From Apostichopus japonicus (taxonomy: Eukaryota > Echinodermata > Holothuroidea > Aspidochirotida > Stichopodidae), in assembly GCF_037975245.1 (NCBI RefSeq), contig NC_092567.1, forward strand, positions 22,321,376 through 22,385,375: a stretch of 64,000 bases of DNA, in the 5' to 3' direction. The stretch's first letter is position 1; the number at the start of each line of letters is the position of its first letter. The notes under the pieces were generated by a model, which worked only from the letters and a program-made list of their open reading frames with translations, was not told the origin of the DNA and did no database searches. A program made the translations under genes and the position numbers. Below are positions 14,301-26,693 of the stretch, piece after piece.

Positions 14301-17300
14301 TCTTCAAATTAGAAATATTATGATTATGAGTATTAACTTACCCCGTTGGACTTTAGTCAGGAATTCCGGAGACTATTGAATATTCAGTTACAAGACTAAT
14401 CCAAATCACAGAAATTCACCGACTGATGTAAACAATTGCTCAAACCTTCAAATGTTACTTTTGTGTATCAACTTGCAGGCAGAGATCCAAAGCGCGAACA
14501 TACATTGGTTAGGCCCTTAACTGAATGTCTATATAGTGGTTAAGCAGCCTGGTAGAATTTGATACAGCCTTTCACACCCACAACATATATGATATGACAT
14601 GCAGTGTATGTTTACCGTTGTACCCACTAGAAAGTAATGCAGTTATTAGCCTGAAGCCTACCAGTGTAACTAGGAATCTGTTACCGGGATGTGCCATCTG
14701 TGCTATAAAGTTCGCGCTTTGCCCAGCATGACAGAACGGAGCGGACACACTAAGAGAGTCGGTTATGAGAGCACGACTGTATATGTCTGCGCATGCGCTA
14801 GATTTCAGCAAGTACCACATACATACATACATATACATGCATGACTGAGCCTTGGATTTTTATTTAGAAAACCTTGAAGATAAAGACACTCGCCAAGGGT
14901 GTGAATTGATTGATTGCTTCTTATAAACTGTGTTTTGTCCTGATTTTTTTTTATCGCAATCTTGTGGCAATATATAGAAGTATTATTTGGAACAACGTAC
15001 GCTTCCACTGTGAACCCAGGGGAGCTGCTACTTGTCCAAGAATACGCAGCTCCCTTGTCAAACTATATAGGGCCTGTATGTAGATATACAACTCTGTGTT
15101 TAATGTATATATGTATTTTAGATCCTCATGCAAGCAGAAACTCGCGAAGAAGCCATCATTGGCTTGTCAAAGCCGCAAGCTGACCGAAATCAGTCTCTTA
15201 GATTCATATTAAACGTCCTTGCTTATGAATTGTCAATTGTCAACAACTCTGTAACTGGACGACATACATTAATCTTGGAGGGACTCGAACTCGGGACCTT
15301 ATGATTGACAGGCACCGGCGTTAACCAATCAGCTAACACTCCTATGTTACACTCCTGTGTTACAATCTTCGAACTGATGTGACTGTCTTTCCCACGGTGT
15401 GGATAAGAAGCGTTCAGCAGTATAGGAAAGAACTTGCCCCTTAGTACCCTATCCAATAACAGTGTCCCCCTCCCTCCCCTCCCCCTCCCACAACTTAATT
15501 TTGCTACCATGATTCCTTTCTCAAATAAGACTTTGATCTCCATGTTGCTCATACTGTCAGTACAACTGCTTTAAGGTGTGAGTGAGATGAAGAAAGTTTA
15601 TAATAACAAATTGTTTCAACTGGACGACTTTCTTTGGAAGAGATCGTATGTACAATTATCGTTGCTGACAGGAAACCTTAATTAGGGCTTCTTACAGGTA
15701 ACTGACGTAGTGACATAGTGACGACGTAATGCTTGCCATAGGCGTCGTGAAATTAGGTCTGGGCCTGGGGACAATTATGTTACCTGGACACCTACCGGAG
15801 CTCATTCTGAAAATAAGAATACGCGATTCCTTGGCACATTTCCCCCCATGCCATTCCACATCTCCCGTGTCCCCTATATATTCCCACCCACCTCACCCGG
15901 TGGTGTAGCCCATGACACTCCCCAACCATCTCTACCATGAATATATGACAAGGTACCCAAAGTGAAAAAAAAAGACTTTCCTAGCACTATGCAAACACAA
16001 ATTAACCAAACGGAAGTTCTCTGAAATGACTTTTAACTCGAGATACATCACAAACGGTATAATATATTGCTGAACTGTTTCTTCTTAGCTGTTAGGAGAT
16101 AAATATATGACATTTAGAATAGATTAAGTTTAAGTCGATGATTTCGGTTTGTTTGCATAATAAGCCTAAGTGAGAGTGTGAGAGGTTTACCTTCTAACAG
16201 TTCGAGAAATTGATTTGGATTTTCACGACTACAGGCCTACCACAAAACCATGACTCGAAGTTTACGTATATAAGATTAGCGACGGCTCATGAATCACAAG
16301 AATATCAGGAAGTGCGGTTAGCCTGACCATGATAGGATATTCAGCTATCTGTCATGCTTCATATTATGTCTTGGTCAAGTGTTTAATGATCAGCAGTATT
16401 TGGCCCCAAATTGTAAGCTGCTAAACTTTACTAGAACTTGTTTTCAAAAGTATTTTCCTTAGAGGGCTCTGATTCTCGAAATTATTCCTAGTCATTTTAG
16501 AATTATTAAAATAGAGATAATTAAACATCCCAGTGTGAGTATAACTGCTTTTACAACGACAGGTATATTAATTGTTAACATTTGAGCATGGGTGACCATT
16601 ATTTTGACTTTCTAGCAGTTTTTGTGTGTGCAATACTGATTATCTTTAATAAAAGTTGAAATTTGAAATGATTTTGATTAATTTTCGTTCTTATTTTGAT
16701 ATCTACATCAAATGAAAATCCAATTAACCAATGTAGTTCATTAGCATCACAATAGTCAGGATTTATTCCAAACAATAAAAAAGGTATTTAAGTAAATTGT
16801 AATTTCCAATTTTATTCTTGAATATGATAAAAAAAAATATATAATAATAATAACAGCAAATATGTCAGCCTGTCAGGGCGACGACATTTTTTTCTTTATT
16901 TCTTGGCGTGAGGCTGAAAGGGAGGTGGAGGGTCGTTTACACCTACTACATCCCCACCCCTCGATCCGCGCCCGCTGCCGTGCTACCTATATAATACATG
17001 TTCAACTGCATGTACGCCTATATAATGTTACATCATACATGTATGGTATACTATACCAGCAGATGGTTAAATGTTTCGAAAGTCTGGTTTTTTTTCAATT
17101 ACTAGGACTGAACCTGTACCCTGCTTTCACGTTAGCCTCATTAGCATATAAGAATCGGGATTGAAATCCGTCGTCCTTCTTGTGGCTAATTGCCGCCTAA
17201 TTGCGCCAAAGTGGATGAGAGAAGAAAGCAAAAAAACCAGACAAAAAGATGAGTGAATTTGGTCTGAGATGGTATGCAATGGAGCCAAATACGCTCTATT

Positions 17301-18013
17301 TCTGGAATATGGACGTCTATAGGAGGCGGTTAGATTCAGCAGGGTAAGTGGGATATCCCCTATCTAAACTATGAGTATCGCATACAGGGGACTGACCTAT
17401 AACGGTTCGTGATAGACTAAGTAGTTCAGTCAATTTAATTGACGAACAATTAAAAAATATTTAAAGTGTCGTTTCTCAAAAAATTGAAAGTGTTAGTTAC
17501 AACCTGGGACTGCTATAGCAATGTTTTTTAAAAGTCTCTAAAATATCATATTTTATTTCGTACCTCAAGTCATCCTTTAAAACCAACTAATAAAGTGGTT
17601 CTATAAAACACGTAGCTGGGCGACAACAATATTCAGGGGTTGGGAATCCTCCCACGGAATAAAAATTTAAATGGTGCATTCTGGGGCTTCTGAACGCAAT
17701 ATTTTACTTTACAAGTATACTCTTGTACACCCGTATAGCAGTGGTTTAATTCTACCCAACTGAACTATTTCCCTCCCACCCGACTGACGATGGAAGGTGG
17801 GGACCATGTCCCCCGCCCCCTGTCCGGGCCCCTCCCTTGTGCACGCCAATTTTGCTTACTTAATACGCTAGAACAGTGGCCAATGTGAATAGTTGTCGGT
17901 AGGTCAAGATGGTAAGATTGATGTCAAAATTAGGTAAATACTGCTGTTTGTTCGAGATTCTAAATATGCCGACCTAGTCTCTCTGCTGAATCTTCGCATG
18001 TAACTTCTCGCAG

Positions 18014-18070
<57 letters not shown>

Positions 18071-18072
18071 TC

Positions 18073-18115
<43 letters not shown>

Positions 18116-20243
18116 TTTGTATACATTAGAAAACGAAATGATATATATAATGACCAAATTATCTTAACGTCGATAGAGAGAGAGAGAGCTCAGCTTGTAA
18201 AAGGTTTCCAAACCTAGAAAACCCTTTCTTAAAGCACATTCACCCCCAGTGTAGAAAACGACTGATACAAACCGCATGGCCGCCTCCTACAAAGACCCGC
18301 TGTTTCCGAAAATTAAATTTTCGCTCCACGCTGAGTCTTATAGTTGTCTACTGTGTGCGCGGTGGAGGGATCACCTACCGGGGTTGGAATTCAGAAAGGT
18401 GGTAGATGGAATATTTGTTATGAAGTTGACATGAATATTGTAGTTTATGGAAAGTTCATTACATGCTGTTGACATTTTCATTGCGACAGTGAAACGCGAA
18501 GCGCGACAAGGATTGACCAGTGACGGCTCGCCTTTCCTGTCATGCGTGTGGTCGGGACGTTCAACGTCGGTCGACCAGTCGAGAATCGTCACAGCGGAAT
18601 CGTCACAGCGTCTACCAAAGCGGGGTTACGAGGAGGGGAGTAAAGACGGAAACTCGGGATCATGAAGGGAGGGGGTGGGGGGGGGTTCGGGAGGGAGATA
18701 TTGATATTCCTTTGACGTAAACCAAACTAAAACTGATAGTTTTGTGTTTTCGTTCTCTGACACCTGCTGTATAGAAGTTGATAACAATTTTGCTTGCGCC
18801 CATATAATAGATGACGTCACAGGAGGAAGTGCAAGTTAGTTAAAAACTCCTTTCGATGACGTAATAAGTCTTGGATTTGAATAATTCAGTAAATTACGTA
18901 ATATAGTATTATCATTATAGTATAGTAACATGCGATACAGTAAAACACTCGCTATAATTAACAGATATTAAGCATAATTCTGTTTAGCAACTTCTTTTGA
19001 ATATTCATTGATTATGTAATAGTTTGCATGTCTTGACATTAACTCGATTGGAACTTTAAATTTTGAGCTTCGCCTTTAGGATCACTCCAATGAAACAATT
19101 ATTCATTCAAACATTCGAAAAACTTTGTATCACATCTATTTTGCGAACAAAGTTCCACCACTATGAGGTGAATGGGTGCACAATGAAAGTGTTACCCTGA
19201 TAGGGCACCACTTCCATACTTAGACACTCGTTAGGGTACATAACATTACCTGAAATTTCACCTTTTTCGATGGCTTGGTGACACAACGTTCTCCGATGAT
19301 TTTTCATGAATTGTCTACAATTGACATGGTTTGGGCTACTCCATGACATCATCCCGTTTGTGTCATAAAACACGGTTAAGAGTGGTTCGTTGCCATGGCT
19401 GCAGTCACGCGTGCGCATTGTGGTACATTTTACGTCACGTCTTCTATCACTTTCGTTGAGATGTTTAATACTTCGACGACAGTTGAATGTGTCTATAGTA
19501 ACAGGTTCAGTTGTAGGGGGAACGTGCTTGTCACAGTCTGGCTGGGCGTTCTGAAAATACGATGGTAATGCATTAGTACCTATTCCGCGAAATCTCTCTA
19601 ATGCATGTCGTCCGAGGTTATACATGTAAGCACCGTTGCTATAGGAACAGTCTTGAGGCATCGATTGGTAGCCGAAGTACGAAATATTATGAACGGAATC
19701 CAATCCAGTACTACTGCATTCTGACCATGTTTGTGGTAGGAAATAATTCGCAGTTGTATATTGCAAATCTTCTGGATAATATTGGTCACTGAATGTGAGA
19801 GGGTCCTGAGTCTGAGTCAAATTAGGTAGAGAGTTAATCGTTGCATTTTTCCGACCAGAAATAAATTCCATAGATTTCAAAGAGCCATCAGACTTATGAT
19901 TTGGTTCATGGCATTTATGAGACGCGGTTGCCCCCTCCATCAGCGAAGATTGTTCAGTTTTATACCTTCGCACGTTCACCGAATCAACACGACTTTTGCT
20001 GTAAGGTACAGTGCATGAATTATCGATCGTCTCCAATTCATCTTCATAATTCGTGTTATAGTTTGTATGTGAGGAATAAATGCCAGAACTACTGGAAGCT
20101 GTCGACATGAAAGAGTCTTTGATCGTGTCCCCATCTTCAGTATCTAATTTCAAGGGTTTAGACGTATAAAGCAACTCTCCGGGAGGTATAGTTGTTCCAT
20201 GATCCCTCCTCAATCCACTGTCCATGTCTTTTACATGTTGCAT
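7930..20243 (-). CDS. alx1: Alx-family paired-like homeodomain transcription factor (partial, two exons seen)
   Basis: A nuclear DNA-binding transcription factor of the Alx/Cart1 group. In echinoderms Alx1 is a core activator of the skeletogenic programme; that role is known of the family, not shown here. Two minus-strand exons are supported: 19250-20303 (N-terminal) and 7930-8342 (homeobox). The first ends with one base of a codon (TCA G, donor GTAATG) and the second begins with two bases after a good acceptor (CACCTTCGCAG), giving Asp at the join, so phases agree. From the first in-frame ATG at 20243 the visible protein is 469 aa, ending at homeodomain residue 46. The C-terminus, including the rest of helix 3, is outside the window. 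Alx1 versus Alx4 cannot be settled without the C-terminus. The start is uncertain: the frame stays open upstream to a stop at 20331-20333, so an earlier coding exon may exist. Confidence 0.8.
13869..13916. repeat. 14-bp tandem repeat, about 3.5 copies
   Basis: The unit TGTCCTCATAATTA is repeated head to tail without visible changes inside the alx intron. Confidence 0.85.
15271..15346 (-). mobile_element. tRNA-derived SINE head
   Basis: On the minus strand the segment reads like a tRNA: an A-box-like TTAGCTGATTGGTTAACGC, then a B-box-like GAGTTCGAGTCCC. The acceptor arms do not pair well, so this is a SINE promoter region rather than a working tRNA gene. Confidence 0.6.
15740..15935. repeat. 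Dispersed repeat family 3, copy B
   Basis: Counterpart of 7330-7480: GGGGACAATTATGTTACCTGG, a C-rich middle, then GGTGGTGTAGCCCATGAC. Non-coding. Confidence 0.4.
17725..17826. repeat. Dispersed repeat family 2, copy B
   Basis: Counterpart of 2680-2794, sharing GTACACCCG, GTGGTTTAATT, CCCGACTGACGATG and CCATGTCCCCC in the same order and orientation. Confidence 0.55.
18018..18117. repeat. TA dinucleotide microsatellite, interrupted
   Basis: Roughly 100 bp of alternating T and A, broken by short ACATA, TTCATGTG and GTA insertions. Confidence 0.95.
18812..18900. promoter_or_regulatory. CRE-like cluster in the alx intron
   Basis: A perfect TGACGTCA at 18812-18819 is followed by GATGACGTAATA near 18855 and ATTACGTAAT near 18894. 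All three resemble bZIP (CREB/ATF or PAR-type) sites. They sit just inside the intron next to the N-terminal alx exon. A regulatory role is inference only. Confidence 0.35.
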
Positions 20244-20303
20244 CGCGACCAACAAAAATCTGTAGAAATTATCAAAATCGATTTCTTGTTGAAATTTCTT
20301 CAA
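19250..20303 (-). CDS. alx1: Large N-terminal exon of alx
   Basis: This is the longest open frame in the window. On the minus strand it runs from after a stop at 20331-20333 down past 19250, where a strong donor (TTTCAG|GTAATG) gives an exact phase match to the homeobox exon. From ATG 20243 it encodes 331 residues plus one base. The product is Ser/Thr/Asn/Tyr-rich and looks disordered, with no recognised domain; it includes a tyrosine-rich patch ([14 protein letters not shown]) and basic stretches. Upstream of the ATG the frame continues for about 20 codons, and a pyrimidine-rich AG (CCCCCATTCGTAG) just above 20310 could be an acceptor for an earlier exon. The sequence is assigned to alx by strand, phase and lack of another partner, not by recognised homology. 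Confidence 0.65.
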
Positions 20304-21146
20304 GTCCTTTTCTACGAATGGGGGAGACGTTTACTCAGCCTAAATGCAGTATTTATATAGTAAAGTTTCTAAACTTCTTCCTGTGGATAGAGAAACATAG
20401 TCCTGATAGGTCTATGTACAATTCTTCTGAAAGACTTTCAAACAGGAAAAATATGAACTTTTCGCGAAGCACGTTTTCAGGTGAAAATTGAAGAACAATT
20501 CAAGTGTCAAAATTTGATCCAAACTGCACCTCTCAATGCGGCAATATTGTTTCTATAGGTGTCACAAACGTGGTTTGTGTAATCATGGAGGTAAATGGTG
20601 TAATCCAGTACTAAGCCATGCAGATTGAAAAATCACACCAGACCAACAAGAAATAAATAGACACTGTCAATCTCCAACTGTAAATGAGAATATAAAGTTA
20701 CTATAGAAGTAAATTTGTCAAGAGAAATTCAATAGTATCGACGGAAAAAACAGTAGAATCAGAAAGAGCGGAACTAATTACGTAATAATTACGTAATAGT
20801 CGCAACAAGGCAGCATAAAGTTTGCCTTGGCGGTTTTTTACTTCGATAACGAAAAAAAAAATAATGGGAGAAAAAAATAGAAAGGGAGAAAAAAGAATGA
20901 TCTCTCTCGAGTATCCCATGAGTATCCATGCAGAGGCAGGTCTAGCTGGCTGAATGTGATGATGGACAAGGAAGGGTAGGTGTTATGACCTTCCTTTCTT
21001 CCAGAGAATGATTTCAACATCCACATTTGATACAAAGACAATAAATTTTGTTTTCGAATTAAGTCTATATATCTTTTCTTCATTTTGAACACAGGAATAG
21101 ATAGCGGTTACAACGAGAATTACGCCGACTCGTACGGCAGCTCCCT

Positions 21147-21231
21147 GGGTATACCATGGAGCTATACTCTGTGTATAGCTCCATGGGTATACCATGGAGG
21201 TAAAAACTGTTTTTACCTCCATGGGTATACC
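21147..21231. repeat. Nested double palindrome
   Basis: Two near-perfect hairpins share a central arm. Hairpin 1: 21148-21167 (GGTATACCATGGAGCTATAC) pairs with 21173-21193 across a 5-base loop. Hairpin 2: 21186-21207 pairs with 21209-21231 across a single T. The only irregularity in each is one extra G in the right arm. GGTATACC is itself palindromic and occurs three times. No coding sequence is associated with it. Confidence 0.95.
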
Positions 21232-23977
21232 AGTGACTAGCGGCTAGTTGAATGGTAACTCCCTCTGGTTATATCAAGAAATTAGTCGTGCATAGCATGC
21301 TCTGATAAGGTTGTACGTTTAAGGGAGGGGGAGGGGTTCTTGTAGTGGTAAGGGGCGCAACCACATATACTTATGGGAAGTTCAACACTCACTGAATGAA
21401 ATCAAGGAGAACCCACACCCCCCCGCCCCCCGTGCTTGGCAAACAGAACATTAAACAAATTTCAGTGTATACAGTACGAAAGGTTCACCACTCCCCTTGA
21501 ACACCTACCCTAGACGGCATGACATCTTACCCCCCCCCCTGCTCATCATAAAAATGGGTGGAACCCTGGTGGTGGATATGATATAGGGTAAGGGGATGTT
21601 ATAGGGTTAGGGGTTATAATGTTGCAGTCAGGGGTTTCGTCCAAGTATACCACTGCATGACAATGGTGACACTATTGAGGACCTTATACGTTATAATAAG
21701 GTAACCTTTCTCAATTAAAAAAGTATTTACTCTTTTCACATAGCCTTTATATATATATTTGTTAGTGTTGTAATTTGAGTAATTGACTAATTGTATCAGG
21801 GAGCTAATGTTCCAGCTCTCTGCAGTACCGTTCTATGGATGCATTATATCTCTATCGATAAACTAATTTTGTTATAAGAGCAAAACGTCAACCGAATTTT
21901 CGTTGTTTTAGTACAGTCATAAGTTATAAGGTAATAGCTATATGCATGCACAGACATCCGGCTCCAAGCTTTAGTTCAGATTGATATGGTTGGCTCAAAC
22001 CGCCGTTTTTTACCCGCAGTGAACCAAAATATTAAGACATTTTTAGAGTCTCTAAGACTATATTGTCACATTTTTAGTGGTTTTCTTCGCCAACTCAAGG
22101 TCAAAACTTCAAATGGTTAGCCTCCGGCATAGTTTCTATTTGAAGGTTACCAGAATCAACTCATTGACAACTCTCTTCCCTAATTATAGTTTTTATATCA
22201 TAATATGTTGGCAGAATAGGTTTCGTTCTTTTCCCTGTTTTTTTTTTCGTTTTTTTTTGTTTCTTTTCCCTTTCCTTCTCTGTTTTATTTCTCTCAATAT
22301 GTTGACATTTTGCAGCAATTGGAATCTGGTCACATCATGCTACGGCTCTACTACTGAGTAGTAAGATCGATATGGTACCGTATACATTAGTAGCATGTAG
22401 ATTAATTGTTAATCTGCTCAGTGACGCAATTTTTTTTTATCATTTTTTCTTCATTTTAAATTTTATTCGACGGTGTGGGGTGGGACGTGGGTGGGGTAAG
22501 GTGGGGTTGGGGTGGGGCGGGGAAGTGTGCAATTTTCTTCTTCTTCTTCTTCTCGGGAATGGTTACTCCACCGGAAGTTACTCTATCGCAATACCGTGCC
22601 GTTCTTGTCTTCAGGTTATGATTAATTTATTATGATATTTCGTAATATTGCCCATAAATATTAAAAGACAGTCAATGAGGTATATCCTGTCACGTCCGTT
22701 TGTGGTAGTGTTATAAGCGTGATGGCTGACGGGTGTTTCTGGTGTGCGGCGTTCGTTAATATCAAGTTAAACTGAATTATTATTTATGATCGCCGGGAAT
22801 TAAAACTGTTTAAATCAAACAATTTCCTTATAATACTGTTACTATATGGGTAGGCCTATCTATACGATATGATCCTTGAAAAAGGCTTGAACCAAAAAAA
22901 AAAGGAGAAAATTAGTGCATCTGTTTTTTCTTCTCTACTATAATTATTTTTAATTTTTCAACATTATACCACTGATATGGTCATCTGTTTATTGACGTAT
23001 TTTTTCATTTTCCTTTTCTTTTCTCTTTTATTTATGAATTATATTTTTAAGGTTGGGGTGGGTAGATATGTTGAGCCATTTCGTGTAAAAGAAAGTGAAA
23101 TAATAGTAACAAATTGCATCAAATCCATTAACTGCTCCGTCGCTCATTAACCTTCGTAATAGATAAGCCACCTGTCAAATTTGCTTTCACCAAATGAAGG
23201 TTTTTTTTTTTTAATTTCTAACGAAGTGTATGTAATTAAGGGATTGGATTGGATTATATCACATTTCTTTGCTCAGACACTTTATTTATATATTACCACA
23301 GTATCACACATAAAACGAAATCGAAAAAAAAACTTTAAAACTTTCGACTTTTATTGAAAGTAGATCTAACTAAAACAACCGTTTTCCAATTTGTCTACAA
23401 TATTGTTTTAACATTTTCAATTCGTATACATTTATTGTGTTATTATAGTTCTGGACGAAAGGCTGGACGCGGCTGGACGAAAGGTCAACAATGAGCTCTC
23501 GTTTAGTCGCGCAAAGTCGTTAATTAAAATATCCACAAGAAGGTCCGGTGGTCAGAACTTGTTGGTTTGTCCCAAGGAGCTCGTCAGATGCGGGGCAGCT
23601 CAGTCCTGACATATAGTTTGACCATTATGCATTGACCATCATGAATGAAAGTCACCTCCCCCCCCCCCCCTGCTAGTTAAATCCATTCTGCTATTTATAT
23701 TCCCGTCAATCGCCGTGTGATATCTCATCAAACCATGTCGTGTTTAATAATTGAATTGATCGTGCTCGCAGACACTGATAGACGCGCATGCGTGGCCGAA
23801 TGTACATTGTAATCTTGCATGTTGAAGGAGCTTGCATAACAAAAATTGGTTTGGTCAACAATATGAACAAATTACTGAATATTGGACAAAATAATATTAC
23901 AATTATTCCGAAAAAATGGTCATGTTAAAGGATGACTTTAGGTTTATACAAAATTAATTTTGGTATATTGTAGATCG

Positions 23978-24004
23978 AAAAAAAAAAAAAAAAAAAAAAA
24001 AAAA
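23978..24004. repeat. Poly(A) tract, 27 bases
   Basis: An uninterrupted A run. It could be the tail of a retroposed fragment, but no recognisable element precedes it. Confidence 0.9.
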
Positions 24005-25322
24005 CTTGCAGTGGCTATCAATCCAGTTTGTATTTCTCGTACCATTGTTTAATTTTAGAGTAATGCCCTATTGAAAAAGTGAGGTTCATCAAATAAAGTG
24101 ACTGGACCATTTAGTCTATCCCACAGAGCATTAGTTCAGTTCACCGGCTACGATCTATGCAGCTTTATGGAATAACTATACCGGCACATGCAATGTTTTG
24201 GCAGTGCTAATATGTGGAGGACAAATAGTGTTCAATGCCATTTAAGGATGCTCTGTTGCTTAAACATGAAGGTAAAAGAACATGGTTTGGTTGAGTTATT
24301 AGAATTTAAAACAATGGATTAACATTAACATTCACAATGACTGCAATGAGGGGTTGACGTCATCACCAATTTAGCAGTAAAATGGAGTATCCCATAGATT
24401 GAACATTATTTTCAAGGTGAATAGCTAGAACACCGTTACAGCTATAGAGATATTACTATCACTATGTAATAAGAGAAGATATGATTTCTATCACCCCATA
24501 TATGCACCCCTCCCAGAAAAAATGGTCACGAAAGCAAGTTAAAGGTAGCCCCTGCGGCTCTAAAGGTGGCCAAAGGCAGTGTAGCAATTGGGCAAACCGA
24601 GGGGCGGGGGGGGGTGGCGGTCCATATTATAGGGAGGGGATTCTTAGCCAATTTTAAATGTCAACGAAATTTTCTTCTTGCCACTCAACCCCACCCGTCC
24701 GAACTCGAACACCAATGATGAGCGTGAGAAAAACTTCCAAACCATTTATAAGGTTGTTGACAGCCAGACTGTGTTCCACACCAGTGCAATGTATAAACGT
24801 TTAGTGGTCATTCCTTGCTACAACTACGTATATACACACAAGCATGTACACAGTATATGAATAATCCCGAGGCAGAACTTATCTACTACAGGACAGTGGG
24901 AGGGGGACCAATATCAAGGTAAATGCGATAAACAGTCGTTTTGTTAATCATGTCACCTGTCAAAATGAAAATTAATGAGATGAAAAACGACTGAGACCAC
25001 CTTAAGTTATATGTTCTGCTCTTTGTGACTTCTGGCACTGAAAATGATAAGAAGAGAGATTTGATAAAAGATAATGTTTGATAAGATTGATATAGTAAAA
25101 GGGTTAGATAGGAAAGATCACCGTGCATGTATGTGTCTTTTTTAGCTTTGATTGGCAGGTGAGTTGAATTTGTGATACATTGATGGTTGCTATGCACGTG
25201 ATAAATATTTCTTGGTAGGGTCAGCATACAGGAGGCCTAACTTACTCATAATCAGCTAATAGCACATAGCGAAAGTTAGGTTCCAATAGCACATTTACAA
25301 ATGAATAGTGATTTGTATAGCC

Positions 25323-25418
25323 AAGAATGACAGGTGAAGCTAACTTCAAGTTTTAAGAATGATCGGTGTTGCTAACTTCAAGTTCTAAGAATGACCGGTG
25401 AAGCTAACGTCAAGTTCT
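25323..25418. repeat. 32-bp tandem repeat, three copies
   Basis: Three head-to-tail copies of a unit beginning AAGAATGACAGGTGAAGCTA and ending TTCAAGTTTT/TTCAAGTTCT, with a few substitutions between copies. It lies about 145 bp before the CRE cluster at 25562. Confidence 0.9.
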
Positions 25419-25561
25419 ACGTATTTATTAAGTCCCACGGTAAGGTCACGGACGGTAGTCAACGTATACACACTAACGTATTTAACATAGGATTTTCACC
25501 ATTACGAATTATTCATGGTAGACATAGACATAAACTCACGGAATTGACTTTGCATGACATG

Positions 25562-25597
25562 TTACGTCAATGATGACGTAACAGGGTGATGACGTCA
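25562..25597. promoter_or_regulatory. Composite CRE-like palindromes
   Basis: Within 36 bp there are TTACGTCA (25562-25569) and TGACGTAA (25574-25581), which form a perfect inverted pair around ATGA, and then a full TGACGTCA (25590-25597). These match CREB/ATF-type bZIP sites. The position between alx and the meiotic gene SYCP3 makes an enhancer plausible; function is inference. Confidence 0.45.
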
Positions 25598-26378
25598 TAC
25601 TTGTATATTAATGATTGGATACGAATGTTAACCTTTTTTTGGGGGGGGGGGGGAGAATTACACTTTAAAGAAGTAGGAGGATGTATAGTTTAAAATTATT
25701 GACTTTAAATCTCATATCCCTTAACTATACACGGCGCCCTCTTTATGTCTGCGTATAACAGCGCCATCATTACCCAAAAAAAAGATCAACCTTTTGCAAT
25801 CGAATTGATGTCTAGCATGTTTGAGGTATGTGGAGAAACCTTGGGCCTCAAGATAAGGTGACCAGGTTTGTATTGGCCATAATGAGCAACAGCGTAGGAT
25901 TGCAAAGACCATCTTGATCAGCCGCCGTTCCTCGCTGGAGCTTGTTGCACCTGTTTTTATATAACTGCCACATTCAATTATGAATTAAATCAATGAAACT
26001 CGTTAACGTATCACTTATAACTTTAACGCTGCTTGAAAAAACTCCTGAAGATCAACTTCTCACGGCTAAGAAGATGAGCTTGAAGTTAGAACAACTGGAA
26101 AAAGGCAAAAGAAAAACAACTTTTGTCTGCATGTCGATGACCTGTATACAAAACATGTTAATTATAGTAACATTCAGGGAAGAACAACATCATACAACAA
26201 CAACAACAACAAAGAGTTAATATAAACATTGCCATTACCGTTCTATAAGCTCCTTCAAAGGAACATTTTAACAGTGTTAATACAACTTAAAGCTATATAG
26301 GTTGCATGCTGCAAGGGTCCGCAAAAAGTTAGGCTCACGACCCAGATGTTCCACGAGGACCATCGGCGTACCGTATAC

Positions 26379-26525
26379 ATATATATATATATATATATAT
26401 ATATGAAAATCGTAATGAGTTGGAAAATCAAGAACAGTGAAAAAACTTTCAGCCTCCACCGGGATTCGAACCACGGGCCTCCCGCTCTGTACGCGGACAC
26501 CCTAACCACTAGGCTATGGACGCTG
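26379..26525 (-). mobile_element. tRNA-derived SINE with TA tail
   Basis: On the minus strand, GCGTCCATAGCCTAGTGGTT and GTGGTTCGAATCCC give A and B boxes, and the ends GCGTCCA and TGGAGGC pair with one mismatch like an acceptor stem. The head is followed by a body ending in GATTTTC and a TA dinucleotide run. The 82 bases at 26405-26486 recur unchanged at 63539-63620. Open frames across it are artefacts. Confidence 0.8.
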
Positions 26526-26689
26526 ATTGTATGTCTAGAGGTTCGAAACCGGTAGGGAAGATCGTAATTCCACTGTAGGCGTTTGTCACCTGTATCGAAA
26601 AGTACTAGTTCTGTTTTTGGTGACATATTTTGCCTTACTCTAGAGATCAAACATGATGCTAACCAACTCGAAAATCATTTGTGAAAATC

Positions 26690-26693
<4 letters not shown>

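Larger units (their letters stand above)
8343..19249 (-). other. alx intron between the N-terminal and homeobox exons
   Basis: About 10.9 kb with no supported gene. It is AT-rich, with many short A/T runs, a 14-bp tandem repeat (13869-13916), a SINE head (15271-15346), two C-rich dispersed repeats and a long TA tract (18018-18117). Short open frames here show no recognisable domain. CRE-like sites lie at 18812-18900, a few hundred bases inside the intron from the N-terminal exon. A small symmetrical exon could be hidden here; I saw none. Confidence 0.6.

Noticed and set aside
15271-15346. Possible functional tRNA gene
   Set aside because: A and B boxes are present but the acceptor stem does not pair, so a SINE head is more likely.
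25993-26220. 75-residue plus-strand frame (EDQLLTAKKMSLKLEQLEKG)
   Set aside because: It looks mildly protein-like, but there are no splice partners, no recognised family, and it ends in an ACA repeat.
26255-26650. 131-residue open frame on the minus strand
   Set aside because: It is the SINE head (VRIPVEAESFF reads through the B box) joined to a TA tract; the same peptide recurs at 63.6 kb.
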